Shown here: positions 1-9,042 of the stretch, piece after piece
Numbering within the stretch: position 1 is the stretch's first letter
Layout of the letters: each line of letters begins with the position of its first letter
Source of the DNA: Candidatus Krumholzibacteriota bacterium
GTDB taxonomy: Bacteria > Krumholzibacteriota > Krumholzibacteriia > LZORAL124-64-63
Direction of reading: 5' to 3'
DNA length: 64,000 nt
NCBI GenBank assembly: GCA_024275485.1
Contig: JAJRZA010000035.1
Span: 1-64,000, forward strand
Notes under the pieces: generated by a model
What the model was told of the DNA's origin: nothing
Databases searched by the model: none
The model's input: only the letters and a program-made list of their open reading frames with translations
Made by a program: the position numbers and the translations under genes

Positions 1-205
1 CATTGCGAGGGCTATCGGGGGGAAGGACGCTGCCGCTACTGGTTAGTTTGACCAGGAAGGGAGTCTTGTTATCGTCGAGATTCAGCTCTGCGGAATGTTC
101 ACCGGAATCCCCACAACCAGACATGCTGGGCATGATGAAAAGCACAGACAAGACGGCAATATACAGCAACAAGCTGCCAAAAGAATTTTTTGAGAAATTG
201 CTCAT
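1..205 (-). CDS. Lipoprotein, C-terminus beyond window edge
   Basis: The reverse strand reads from an ATG at 205 to the window edge without a stop, giving 68 codons. The N-terminus (MSNFSKNSFGSLL...) is a signal peptide with hydrophobic core LLLYIAVLSVLFIM, followed by a lipobox-like MSGC. The mature protein would therefore start at that cysteine (DSGEHSAELNLDD...) and be lipid-anchored. No domain is recognisable in the visible part. The forward-strand reading of the same bases has no signal peptide or plausible domain and is taken as a shadow. Function unknown. Confidence 0.6.
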   Translation of the reverse strand, partial: MSNFSKNSFGSLLLYIAVLSVLFIMPSMSGCGDSGEHSAELNLDDNKTPFLVKLTSSGSVLPPDSPRN

Positions 206-256
206 GAACCCAGGCGAATTTAGGGTGGAAGCTTTTTCAGATTTATTTTGACCGTA

Positions 257-1162
257 TTATACCATATCGGGCTTGTTTTTTCTACCGTTAGGGTTCCATT
301 GGGCTAAAATGATTCCTCCAAGCATAAGGGCGCAACCAGCCAATCCCCGTGCCGACAAACTCTCGCTGAGAAGAATCCATCCCCCAAGGGCGGCGAAGAC
401 ACCCTCCATGCTGAGAATCAGCGCCGCGTGGGCGGGATGGGCTTTGCGTTGACCCAGGATTTGAAAGGTATAAGCCACTCCCACCGACAAAATACCGGCA
501 TACAGTATGGATATGGCGGCACCATGCAGGTCCGCCTGGGACAAATCCTCGAAAACCAAAGCACTTGCACCACTCAAAACACTACAGACCAGGAATTGCA
601 TCACCGCCAGGGCAATGGGGTTGACCCTGTGCACCAACCAACCCACTGCCAACACATGGGACGCCCAAAACAACGTGCCGACCAGGACCAGGCCGTCACC
701 CAAGGCGATCGTCCCCCATCCCCTGCCGCTGAGCAAATACAGGCCCACGGAAGCCAGCGCCACGCCACACCAAATCCCCCGCCGGGTTTTCAACCCCCGC
801 AGCAGACCCAGAAGCGGTACAAAAACCACATACAACCCGGTGATGAAGCCAGCCTTGCCCGCCGTGGTGTAAACAATCCCGAATTGCTGAAATGTGGACC
901 CCCCAAAGATGAACAGGCCGGTCATCAAACCGCCCAGAAACAAATGTTTTTTTTGCCCTGTGATCAGCGGCGCGGGTTTTTGGCCTGGAAAACCAAAGAT
1001 CAAAACAGGCAATAAAACCATGGCCCCCAGAGCAAAGCGTATGGCGTTGAATGCCAGCGGTCCCATGTATTGCATGCCCACCCGCTGGGCCACAAAGGCA
1101 AAACCCCAGATGGCCGAAGCCACCAACAGCAGAAAATTGGCGTTGCGATGAGAATTATTCAT
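257..1162 (-). CDS. EamA/DMT-family membrane transporter
   Basis: A 301-residue polytopic membrane protein of the drug/metabolite transporter superfamily, with two EamA repeats of about five helices each (roughly residues 10-140 and 155-290). The N-terminal helix motif SAIWGFAFVAQRVGM and the C-terminal repeat ending in a short basic tail are typical of the family, as is the length. It should export or import a small metabolite across the inner membrane; the substrate cannot be told from sequence. It is divergent from the GH20 gene with a 56-nt gap, so the two probably share a promoter region. It ends with TAA. Confidence 0.85.
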   Translation of the reverse strand: MNNSHRNANFLLLVASAIWGFAFVAQRVGMQYMGPLAFNAIRFALGAMVLLPVLIFGFPGQKPAPLITGQKKHLFLGGLMTGLFIFGGSTFQQFGIVYTTAGKAGFITGLYVVFVPLLGLLRGLKTRRGIWCGVALASVGLYLLSGRGWGTIALGDGLVLVGTLFWASHVLAVGWLVHRVNPIALAVMQFLVCSVLSGASALVFEDLSQADLHGAAISILYAGILSVGVAYTFQILGQRKAHPAHAALILSMEGVFAALGGWILLSESLSARGLAGCALMLGGIILAQWNPNGRKNKPDMV

Positions 1163-1218
1163 GGGTCAATACTAAGTCGGGGTTTGCATGGGAGCCAAGA
1201 ATATCGGATGATGCGGTC

Positions 1219-3591
1219 ATGAAAAACTTAAACTGGAAGACCCGTCTGTTCACCTTGGCCCTGGGCCTTGGTACCGTCCTGATGCTTGTCTCCAACCCGG
1301 CAGGATCCAATCCCATGGCCAATTCAGCCTTACCGGTAATCCCGGCGCCCCAAAATTGGCATCCATCATCCGGATCTTTTTCCAAACAGGATTTTGAATA
1401 CCTGGTTCAGAATGATGATGGTCCCAGTGCCGCAGTAGGCTTGTTGATTGCCCAACAGCTTGGCGTCCAGGTTATCGGGGCCCCTGGGCGCGGTTCCCTG
1501 GTCCTGAAGATGGAATCTCCGGATGATCTGCCCACGGCTGCAGAGGAAATAATCGAACCCGGTGCTGTTGATGAAGGATACAGCTTAATTATCCGCCCCG
1601 ATGGCATGCTGCTGACCGCCCGCTCCCGCAGCGGACTTTTCCGGGGTGCCCAAACCCTGCGACAGTTGATGAACGCAGCAGGCGACAGCATCCCCTGTGG
1701 TCTTGTGGAAGATCGCCCCGAATTCCGCTGGCGGGGCATGCTGCTCGACTGTGGGCGGCATTTTATGCCCCTGGAAGTGATTTTCAACACCATCGACCAA
1801 CTGGCTTACCACAAATTCAACGTCCTGCACTGGCATCTGACCGAAGATCAGGGTTGGCGGCTGGAAGTACCCGGTTATCCGCGGTTGGCCGAAGTTGCGG
1901 CCTGGCGACAGGAATCGGACGGAACCACTTACGGTGGATATTACACCCCTGAACAAGTGCGTGAAGTGGTGGCCTATGCCGCGGAACGTTTCATCACCGT
2001 GGTGCCCGAAATCGAAATGCCCGGACACAGCGTGGCCGCCCTGGCTGCCTACCCGGAGCTTTCCTGTCAAGGTCTGCCGTTGGAAGTGGAAACCCAGTGG
2101 GGGATTTTCAAGGATGTCTATTGCGCCGGCAACGAACAGACTTTCCAGTTTCTGGAAGATGTCCTGACCCACGCCATGGATCTGTTCCCATCTCGCTATA
2201 TCCATATCGGCGGAGACGAGAGTCCCAAGGCCCGTTGGAAAGCCTGCGACAAATGCCAGCGGCGCATTGCCGATGAAAAGCTGGGTGGCGAGCACGAGCT
2301 GCAAAGCTGGTTCATCCGACGTATTGAAATATTCCTGATGGCCCATGAGCGGCGATTGGTTGGCTGGGATGAAATCCTGGAAGGCGGCCTCGCTCCCGCG
2401 GCCACGGTTCAATCCTGGCGGGGCATCCAGGGAGCCATCGCAGCGGCCCAACAAGGGCACGACGCCATCGTTTCACCCACCAGCCACTGCTATTTCGATT
2501 ATGATGTCGATACGCTGGATCTGCGTCAGGTCTACAGTTTCCGGCCTCGACCTGAAAATCTGACTGATGCCGAGGATGCTCACATTCTTGGTGGTGAAAT
2601 GAATTTGTGGAGTGAGTACATTCCACCCGAGCGATTGAACAACATGCTTTTCCCGCGTTTGACGGCCATGGCGGAGTGCTTGTGGACGGCGCCCGAACCC
2701 CGGGATTTTGCCGCCTTTTGGGACCGGATGCGCCCCCATATGCAAGGGTTGAAAGACGACGGTCTCAACCCCGGACCAGCCGATCGACCTGTTCATGCGT
2801 CCACGGTCCGGGATGCAGATACCGGTACTACTTCAATTGAACTGACTATTGATTCCGATCTAATAAAGACCATGAAGGGGCGCCAAATGGCGCTACGGCA
2901 GCGATCGGTGAATCGATCCGAGATCCCTGATTTCAGACCCGATTTGCGGGTGGAAGACATGGGCCTGCCGGCGGTTCTCATGACTGATGTACCGGTGGCC
3001 AAAAGCCTGAAATTGTATTGGCCGGCCTCTGATTCCCTCACCGATGTCCTGCTGATTCAACTTTTCTTCGATGGCATTACCTACGGCACCCCTGCGGTGG
3101 TGGAGCGCAGTGTTCATCTGGGAATGGGAATCCAACCGGTGTTGACCCATGGGCCCAGCTCTCGCTACCCCGGCGGCGGCTCTATGGGCCTTAACAACGG
3201 CCTTCACGGCTCCAGGAATTTTCGTGATGGTTTGTGGTCCGGTTTCGAGGGGACAGACCTCAACGCTACCCTGGATCTGGGGCGGGAAAGCTCAATCAGC
3301 CGGCTTTCCATCCGGTTTTACCAGGGAGCAACCGCCTGGGTCTTTCTACCTTCAGAGGTGGAATTTCAGGTATCGGATGACGGGCAAGTCTGGCGATCGG
3401 TGGCCTCCCTCGGGCACAACGTCTCCCCCAAAACCCAGGATCGCACCATTCACGAATTTGTGGTGCCGGATTTGGCTTTGAAAGCCCGATTTGTGCGTGT
3501 GAATGGCCGCAATCTGGGCCTTTGCCCCGACTGGCACCCTGGTGCCGGGCGCCCCTGCTGGATCTTTGCTGATGAAATTGTGGTGCAATGA
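1219..3591 (+). CDS. Secreted beta-N-acetylhexosaminidase, family GH20
   Basis: Hydrolyses terminal beta-linked GlcNAc/GalNAc by substrate-assisted catalysis. The chosen ATG begins a clear signal peptide (MKNLNWKTRLFTLALGLG); the reading frame is open further upstream but only through non-coding-like sequence. A GH20b N-terminal domain spans about residues 35-165 and the TIM barrel about 170-520. The barrel contains HWHLTEDQGWR and the catalytic pair in HIGGDESPKAR (Asp333/Glu334). The C-terminal part (about 640-790) looks like an F5/8-type discoidin domain (DLGRESSISRLSIRF). It is the first gene of a same-strand glycan-degradation locus with CBM9-like, GH130, GH38 and glycosylasparaginase genes, which suggests N-glycan GlcNAc as substrate. 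Confidence 0.92.
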   Translation: MKNLNWKTRLFTLALGLGTVLMLVSNPAGSNPMANSALPVIPAPQNWHPSSGSFSKQDFEYLVQNDDGPSAAVGLLIAQQLGVQVIGAPGRGSLVLKMESPDDLPTAAEEIIEPGAVDEGYSLIIRPDGMLLTARSRSGLFRGAQTLRQLMNAAGDSIPCGLVEDRPEFRWRGMLLDCGRHFMPLEVIFNTIDQLAYHKFNVLHWHLTEDQGWRLEVPGYPRLAEVAAWRQESDGTTYGGYYTPEQVREVVAYAAERFITVVPEIEMPGHSVAALAAYPELSCQGLPLEVETQWGIFKDVYCAGNEQTFQFLEDVLTHAMDLFPSRYIHIGGDESPKARWKACDKCQRRIADEKLGGEHELQSWFIRRIEIFLMAHERRLVGWDEILEGGLAPAATVQSWRGIQGAIAAAQQGHDAIVSPTSHCYFDYDVDTLDLRQVYSFRPRPENLTDAEDAHILGGEMNLWSEYIPPERLNNMLFPRLTAMAECLWTAPEPRDFAAFWDRMRPHMQGLKDDGLNPGPADRPVHASTVRDADTGTTSIELTIDSDLIKTMKGRQMALRQRSVNRSEIPDFRPDLRVEDMGLPAVLMTDVPVAKSLKLYWPASDSLTDVLLIQLFFDGITYGTPAVVERSVHLGMGIQPVLTHGPSSRYPGGGSMGLNNGLHGSRNFRDGLWSGFEGTDLNATLDLGRESSISRLSIRFYQGATAWVFLPSEVEFQVSDDGQVWRSVASLGHNVSPKTQDRTIHEFVVPDLALKARFVRVNGRNLGLCPDWHPGAGRPCWIFADEIVVQ

Positions 3592-3680
3592 CCTTGCCGA
3601 ATGCGTAAAAAATGACCAGATTAAAAAGGACAGACTTGTCCACTTTCTAATTCAGAATTCAAGCTCAGGAGAGAAATACA

Positions 3681-3923
3681 ATGCACGATGGATGCACCGG
3701 ACCCACCGCCGACGGAAGAAGTGTCGCCGACAAGGTCCGCATGATGGGCTTCAACAAACAGCCCATGCCCATGCCCCTGGAACTAACCTGTGCCAACTGC
3801 GACCACACCTTCTCCATGACCTTTTTCGAGGCCAGCTGCCCCGAATGCAACATGGTTTACGCGGTGACTCCATGCCATGCAGGGGACGCTGCCAACGTCA
3901 AGGCGGCGGGAATCAACTACTAG
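3681..3923 (+). CDS. Small zinc-ribbon-like protein of unknown function
   Basis: An 80-residue protein with a good Shine-Dalgarno (AGGAG before ATG at 3681). The centre holds two CxxC knuckles (CANCDHTF and CPECNMVY) separated by about 13 residues, followed by a further Cys-His pair (TPCHAGDA). This is consistent with a small metal-binding ribbon. There is no signal peptide, so it is probably cytosolic. It sits between the GH20 and CBM9-like genes but need not share their function. I recall similar short CxxC proteins in unrelated bacteria but cannot name the family. Confidence 0.7.
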   Translation: MHDGCTGPTADGRSVADKVRMMGFNKQPMPMPLELTCANCDHTFSMTFFEASCPECNMVYAVTPCHAGDAANVKAAGINY

Positions 3924-4012
3924 CCCGCTCTGACATAGTATACACCGGCCCTGGATTTTCCCTGACGATGTGGTACCATTCCGCGTCGTCATTTTTTTCC
4001 CAAGGTGCCTGA

Positions 4013-5209
4013 ATGCGGACTCCCTTCATCACCACTCTGATTTTTCTGGTGTTCATCAGCAGCGGGCAAAGCCACTGCTTCGACGCCCCTGCCTGGGTAG
4101 GAATGCCACGTGCCTATGTCTGCGAACGGGCTGATTATACTCCGGTCATCGATGGGCAACTGAATGACGCCATCTGGAAAAATGCAACCTGGACCGAAGA
4201 ATTCCTGGATATCCGGGGACATTCCCACCCCGTGCCTCGACACCGCACAACCTGTGCCATGCGCTGGGATGATGAATATTTCTACATCGCCGCCAAACTC
4301 ATCGAACCCCACGTGCAGGCCACCCTCACCGAGCGCGACGCCGTCATATACCACGACAATGATTTTGAAGTCTTCATCGACCCCGACGGCGACAATCATC
4401 TTTATTATGAACTGGAGATCAACGCCCTCAACACCGTATGGGACCTGCTGCTGATCCGTCCCTATCGCGATGGCGGCCCGGCCGTGAATGCCTGGGATAT
4501 TCAGGGGTTGAAAACAGCCGTCCACATCGACGGCACCCTCAACGATGCCGGCGACCGGGATCGGGGTTGGACCGTTGAGATAGCCATCCCCTGGAAGGTG
4601 CTGGCCGAATGCGCTGGGCGACCTTCCCCACCGGAAGCAGGCCATATCTGGCGTGTGAATTTTTCGCGTGTGCAGTGGCGTCATCATATTGTCGACGGGA
4701 AATATGAAAAACTGGAGGACCCCGCTACCGGCCGCAGCTTTCCCGAGGACAACTGGGTTTGGTCCCCGCAGGGATTGATCGCCATGCACTGCCCCGAAAA
4801 ATGGGGTGAAGTGCTCTTCGTGGATGAAACTTTTGACGGCAACGCCGAGCGTACCATGAATTCAAACCGGGAACATGTCTCCATAAATTCCGCCCGGGCA
4901 TTGATGGATATTTATTACGCCCAGCGGCAATGGTTTGAAGATCACCAAAATTTCGCCACCACCATTGCTGAACTGGAAGCTGAATACGGCGTTCTTATGA
5001 GAAAATGGCAAACCCGGGTCGAAACCCTTGATGGGGAAATTTTTGTTCTGCCCTATCGATGGACCCTGGATATGCAAGCCCACGACAACCGTTTCACCGC
5101 CACCTTGTGCACTCCGCGCGGCCTGATGACCGTGGACGAAACGGGCCGTCTGCATCGTGACCCCCTGAACCCTCCCAAGGAATGTTCATGTCTGAAAACA
5201 ATACACTGA
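4013..5209 (+). CDS. Secreted CBM9-like carbohydrate-binding protein
   Basis: 398 residues with an N-terminal signal peptide (TLIFLVFISSGQSHC). The first 230 residues carry the CBM9_1-like fold signature: YTPVIDGQLNDAIWKNATW, then MRWDDEYFYIAAKL, then DNDFEVFIDPDGDNHLYYE and WTVEIAIPWKVL. These features belong to family-9-like sugar-binding modules often found as stand-alone secreted proteins next to glycoside hydrolases. The C-terminal 150 residues are less conserved. The start ATG follows AAGGTG with suitable spacing. The gene overlaps the start of the GH130 gene, which implies co-expression. Role in capturing glycans is inferred from the fold and neighbours. Confidence 0.8.
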   Translation: MRTPFITTLIFLVFISSGQSHCFDAPAWVGMPRAYVCERADYTPVIDGQLNDAIWKNATWTEEFLDIRGHSHPVPRHRTTCAMRWDDEYFYIAAKLIEPHVQATLTERDAVIYHDNDFEVFIDPDGDNHLYYELEINALNTVWDLLLIRPYRDGGPAVNAWDIQGLKTAVHIDGTLNDAGDRDRGWTVEIAIPWKVLAECAGRPSPPEAGHIWRVNFSRVQWRHHIVDGKYEKLEDPATGRSFPEDNWVWSPQGLIAMHCPEKWGEVLFVDETFDGNAERTMNSNREHVSINSARALMDIYYAQRQWFEDHQNFATTIAELEAEYGVLMRKWQTRVETLDGEIFVLPYRWTLDMQAHDNRFTATLCTPRGLMTVDETGRLHRDPLNPPKECSCLKTIH

Positions 5210-6183
5210 TCAGACCCTTGAACGGACCCTTGCTGACCAGGGAGAGTTTGCCGGATTTGTTGCCTGATATTGTGGATGCCAGCAGTGTTTTCAATCCCGG
5301 CGCCGTGGTGATAGCCGGCCGAACCCATTTATTGTTGCGCGTGCAGACGAGGGGACGTCGGACTTTCTGTGTTCCGGCGGTTTCCGATGATGGCCTCAGT
5401 TTTCGGGTTTCGGGGCAATCTTCCCAATTCACCGGCCTACCGGATATGTGCGTCTATCACAACTACGACCCACGGCTGACTCTGCTTGAAGGTCGGCTGT
5501 ATGTCATCACCGCACTGGACACCGATGATGGTGGCCGATGTGCCCTTTGGCGCACCAACAACCTATTGGATGCTGAATTTGCCGGATTGGACCAACTGGA
5601 ATTCGTCTCCCTGATCAACAACCAGGACACCCGCAATGCCGTGCTCTTTCCCGAACGCATCGCCGGGCTTTTTCACCTGCTGCACCGTCCCAACTTGACG
5701 GTTCTCAATCGGGGACCACTCAGTGGTTCAACTATCCAAATGAGTGTTTCCGAAGATCTGAAACCCTGGCAGGATGCCGGAGAAGTGATGTCCGGCAACC
5801 CCCACTATTGGGACGAACTTATCGGCTCCGGACCACCGCCGATCAAGACCCGGCACGGCTGGCTGCATTTGTATCATGGTGTAGCGACACATTTTCAGTC
5901 ATCCAACATCTACCAGGTCGGCGCGGTTCTGCTGGATTTGAACCATCCCGCCAATGTGCTGGCCCGCACCCGCGACAACATTCTCGAACCTCGCGAAAGC
6001 TGGGAGAAAATGGGGCAAGTGCCCAATGTGGTTTTCCCTTCGGGAGCCACGGTCAGTCATGAGGATGATGAAGGATTTGCACCCGATGGGGCCATGGTCC
6101 GCATCTATTATGGCGCGGCGGACACCGTCGTCGCAGTGGCTGAAGGAACTGTTGGCGCCATCGTGAAGGCCTGTCACCAATGA
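5188..6183 (+). CDS. GH130-family beta-mannoside phosphorylase/hydrolase
   Basis: A 331-residue five-bladed propeller-type enzyme of the GH130/GH43-like group. The N-terminal section SVFNPGAVVIAGRTHLLLRV resembles the conserved NPGA...LLLRV block of GH130. Later blocks (DPRLTLLEGRLYVI, LFPERIAGLFHLLHRP, WLHLYHGV) match the family layout. Known members phosphorolyse or hydrolyse beta-1,2- or beta-1,4-mannosides, including Man-beta-1,4-GlcNAc from N-glycan cores. The start at 5188 is preferred over an in-frame ATG at 5182 because AAGGA lies 6 nt before it. It overlaps the CBM9-like gene by 22 nt and has no signal peptide, so it should be cytoplasmic. Confidence 0.83.
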   Translation: MSENNTLIRPLNGPLLTRESLPDLLPDIVDASSVFNPGAVVIAGRTHLLLRVQTRGRRTFCVPAVSDDGLSFRVSGQSSQFTGLPDMCVYHNYDPRLTLLEGRLYVITALDTDDGGRCALWRTNNLLDAEFAGLDQLEFVSLINNQDTRNAVLFPERIAGLFHLLHRPNLTVLNRGPLSGSTIQMSVSEDLKPWQDAGEVMSGNPHYWDELIGSGPPPIKTRHGWLHLYHGVATHFQSSNIYQVGAVLLDLNHPANVLARTRDNILEPRESWEKMGQVPNVVFPSGATVSHEDDEGFAPDGAMVRIYYGAADTVVAVAEGTVGAIVKACHQ

Positions 6184-6213
6184 TTCCCCGGGATGACCCG
6201 AAAGGAACAACTC

Positions 6214-9042
6214 GTGTCCGACAAATTTTCCAGGGATAAACGCCAGGCCATCCTGGTTTCGCACACCCACTGGGACCGCGAATGGTACCTCCCCTTCAAT
6301 CGCTTTCGCGTTAATTTGGTAGAGGTGGTGGATCGGGTTCTGGACAGCCTGGAAAACGACCCCGGGTTCAAGAACTTTGTCCTCGACGGCCAATGCAGCG
6401 TGCTGGAGGACTACCTGGAAGCAGCTCCCCACCAGCGGGAACGCGTGGCCCGGCTCATCGCCGACGGCCGTCTCGCCGTTGGACCCTGGTACATTCTGCC
6501 GGACGAATTCCTAGTCAGCGGCGAAGCCACCGTGCGCAACCTCCTGTTCGGCGAAAAAGTGACCGCCCCTTTCGGCTCGGTGCAAAAGGTCGGCTACATG
6601 CCCGACAGCTTTGGTCATCTGGCCCAAATCCCCCAGATCCTCGGCCTGGCTGGCATCGATTCCTTCATCTTCACCCGCGGCATGGGCAACGAGGCCGACG
6701 ATCTGGGCTGGCTTTTCCGCTGGATTGCTCCCGATGGAAGCAGTGTTCTGGCCGTAAACCAGTGTGACGGTTACTGCAACGCCGCTGGATTGGGCTTTGC
6801 CGAAATCTGGCACGCCCACACCCGTCGCCAGATCGATCTGGACCTGGCCACCCAAAAAATCAGCACGCTTCTGGAAAAAATGGACCTACGACCCGGAGCC
6901 AACCCCGCTCTGCTCAACAATGGTTGCGATCATTTCCCTCCCCAGCAGGATTTCTCCGCAGTCCTGAAAGCCCTGCGTGAAACCCACCCCGCGACCACAT
7001 TCACCCACGGTCGGTTTGAAGATTTCCTGAAAGCCGCCCGAGAGCACACTCCGGATATCGAACGCCCGTCCCATGAAGGCGAACTTCTCGGTGGCCGGGA
7101 TCACCTGATATTGTCCGGTGTCTGGTCCGCCCGCATGTACCTGAAGCAGGAAAACGAATTCTGCCAGAACCTATTGTGTCGATATGTGGAGCCGCTCCTG
7201 TGCATGGCCCATTTTATTCATGGAGACGACTATCCAGCCGGCCTGATCGACACCGCTTGGCGTGAACTCCTGCGCAATCATCCCCACGACAGCATTTGCG
7301 GTTGCAGCACCGACTCGGTGCACAAGGACATGGAGACGCGCTTCGCTGCGGTTCGCCAAACCGGCGAGCAACTTCTGAGCAGACTGGCCGACCGTCTGAA
7401 TCCTGCTTTTGGCCGCCAGGAATCCGACAACAGGACCACCGTTGTTTCCGTGGCCAACCCGTTGCCCCTGCGGCGCGATGAAGTGATCGAACGTTTGGTT
7501 GTTCTGCAACCTTTGGGTTACGATCTGGATAATCTGCGACTGCTTGACGAAGACGGCGCCGAGGTCCCCTTCCGCATTATGGACCGTCTCTTCCTGGAAC
7601 GCTTCTGGGGCATCGACTACCGGGCCGAACTTTTCTGCGCAGACCAGCTGAACCTGCTGGATACCTACCTCGACAAATTTGCCGACCGCATCATCGGAAC
7701 CGAAGACGACAAGGATGAAAAAGACTGTTTCCTGCATATTCTCTTTCTGGCCGCCGATTTGCCGGCCCTGGGCCATCGTCAATATTTTCTGACTGATCAG
7801 GCTGGACAATCCACCGCGCCACAACCCGTGCCGGTCATCGCCGTTCTGGATAATGATCAGGCCCGATTGGAAAATGATCTCATATCGGTTCTTTTGCACC
7901 CCGATGGCACCTTCGATTTGACTGACAAAAAAACAGGCCGCCTCTACCCGGGCCTGAATCTTTTGGAAGACACCGAAGACACCGGCGATGAATACGACTA
8001 TTCCCACGCCCAGATTGGCTGTTCCTATTTTTCAGGTGGATTGGAAGGAAAAATTCGTCTTTTGGAAACCACCAGCCTGCAGGCCTGCGCCGAAGCCCGC
8101 TTTCGCATGGATTTGCCTCGCTCACTGGAGCGCCATCGTAAAAGCCGCCAAAAAAGGAACGCCCGTTGCGATGTGCGGGTGCGCCTCACCCTGCGTGCTG
8201 AATCCGACCGGGTGGATATCGAAACCGACTTCAACAACCACGCTTTCGACCATCGTTTGCGCGCCTGGTTCCCCACTGGCATCAAAACCCAAACCGTGGT
8301 GTCCGATGGTCACTTCATGCTTAACAAACGCCCCCTGCGTCGGCCCACCGATCCCAACTGGGATCAACCGGCACCCGGAACTTGGCCACAGCAGGATTTC
8401 AGTGTGTTGCAGGATGATCGGCTGGAAGGCCTGGCTATCTTCAATCGTGGCCTTCCCGAATTTGAAACCTGGAGCGACGACGACGGTGCAGCCATCTACG
8501 CGGTGACCCTGCTGCGCTGCGTTGACTGGCTCAGCCGCGACGATTTTCCCACCCGCAAGAACACCAATGCCGGCCCCACCCTGCACACGCCCGATGCCCA
8601 GTGTTATGGTCGCCATACTTTCCGCTACGCGGTGGCTCCCTTCACCGGTGACCTGCTGGATGCAGGCATCAAGGATATGAGCGAACGCTACCGCACACCA
8701 CCGATCACTCATCAGGGTGTGGCCGACCAAATGCGTCCGGGCGGTGTCTCCTTCCTGGAGAAAGCCAACTCGCGAGTCTCAATTACAGCCATCAAGCGAA
8801 GCGAAGACGGCAAAACTCTCATCATCCGACTTTGCAACCTGTCCCGTGAACCGGCTGTCGAAACCCTCAGCTTTCAAAAGTCGGTGCTGGAAGCCTATAC
8901 GGTTGATCTTTTGGAAATTCCGGTGCCGGTCGATTGTCTTGAACCCGGCATAACTCATGGCGGGTCCCGTATCAGTATCCCGATCAATCCCCATCAAATC
9001 CTTTCCATTGCCGTGGCTTTTGCCCAGGAGGAGACATCATGA
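6214..9042 (+). CDS. Alpha-mannosidase, family GH38
   Basis: About 942 residues. The N-terminal metal site HTHWDREW and the nucleophile motif YMPDSFGH (Asp about 130 from this start) are diagnostic of retaining, Zn-dependent GH38 alpha-mannosidases. These are followed by the three-helix middle domain (LRNHPHDSICGCSTDSVHKD) and C-terminal beta domains. It removes alpha-linked mannose, most simply from high-mannose N-glycans given the neighbours. A GTG at 6214 preceded by AAAGGA is the better-supported start; an ATG at 6193 in the same frame is possible but lacks a ribosome site. There is no signal peptide, so it probably acts in the cytoplasm on imported oligosaccharides. Its stop overlaps the next start (ATGA). 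Confidence 0.92.
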   Translation: MSDKFSRDKRQAILVSHTHWDREWYLPFNRFRVNLVEVVDRVLDSLENDPGFKNFVLDGQCSVLEDYLEAAPHQRERVARLIADGRLAVGPWYILPDEFLVSGEATVRNLLFGEKVTAPFGSVQKVGYMPDSFGHLAQIPQILGLAGIDSFIFTRGMGNEADDLGWLFRWIAPDGSSVLAVNQCDGYCNAAGLGFAEIWHAHTRRQIDLDLATQKISTLLEKMDLRPGANPALLNNGCDHFPPQQDFSAVLKALRETHPATTFTHGRFEDFLKAAREHTPDIERPSHEGELLGGRDHLILSGVWSARMYLKQENEFCQNLLCRYVEPLLCMAHFIHGDDYPAGLIDTAWRELLRNHPHDSICGCSTDSVHKDMETRFAAVRQTGEQLLSRLADRLNPAFGRQESDNRTTVVSVANPLPLRRDEVIERLVVLQPLGYDLDNLRLLDEDGAEVPFRIMDRLFLERFWGIDYRAELFCADQLNLLDTYLDKFADRIIGTEDDKDEKDCFLHILFLAADLPALGHRQYFLTDQAGQSTAPQPVPVIAVLDNDQARLENDLISVLLHPDGTFDLTDKKTGRLYPGLNLLEDTEDTGDEYDYSHAQIGCSYFSGGLEGKIRLLETTSLQACAEARFRMDLPRSLERHRKSRQKRNARCDVRVRLTLRAESDRVDIETDFNNHAFDHRLRAWFPTGIKTQTVVSDGHFMLNKRPLRRPTDPNWDQPAPGTWPQQDFSVLQDDRLEGLAIFNRGLPEFETWSDDDGAAIYAVTLLRCVDWLSRDDFPTRKNTNAGPTLHTPDAQCYGRHTFRYAVAPFTGDLLDAGIKDMSERYRTPPITHQGVADQMRPGGVSFLEKANSRVSITAIKRSEDGKTLIIRLCNLSREPAVETLSFQKSVLEAYTVDLLEIPVPVDCLEPGITHGGSRISIPINPHQILSIAVAFAQEETS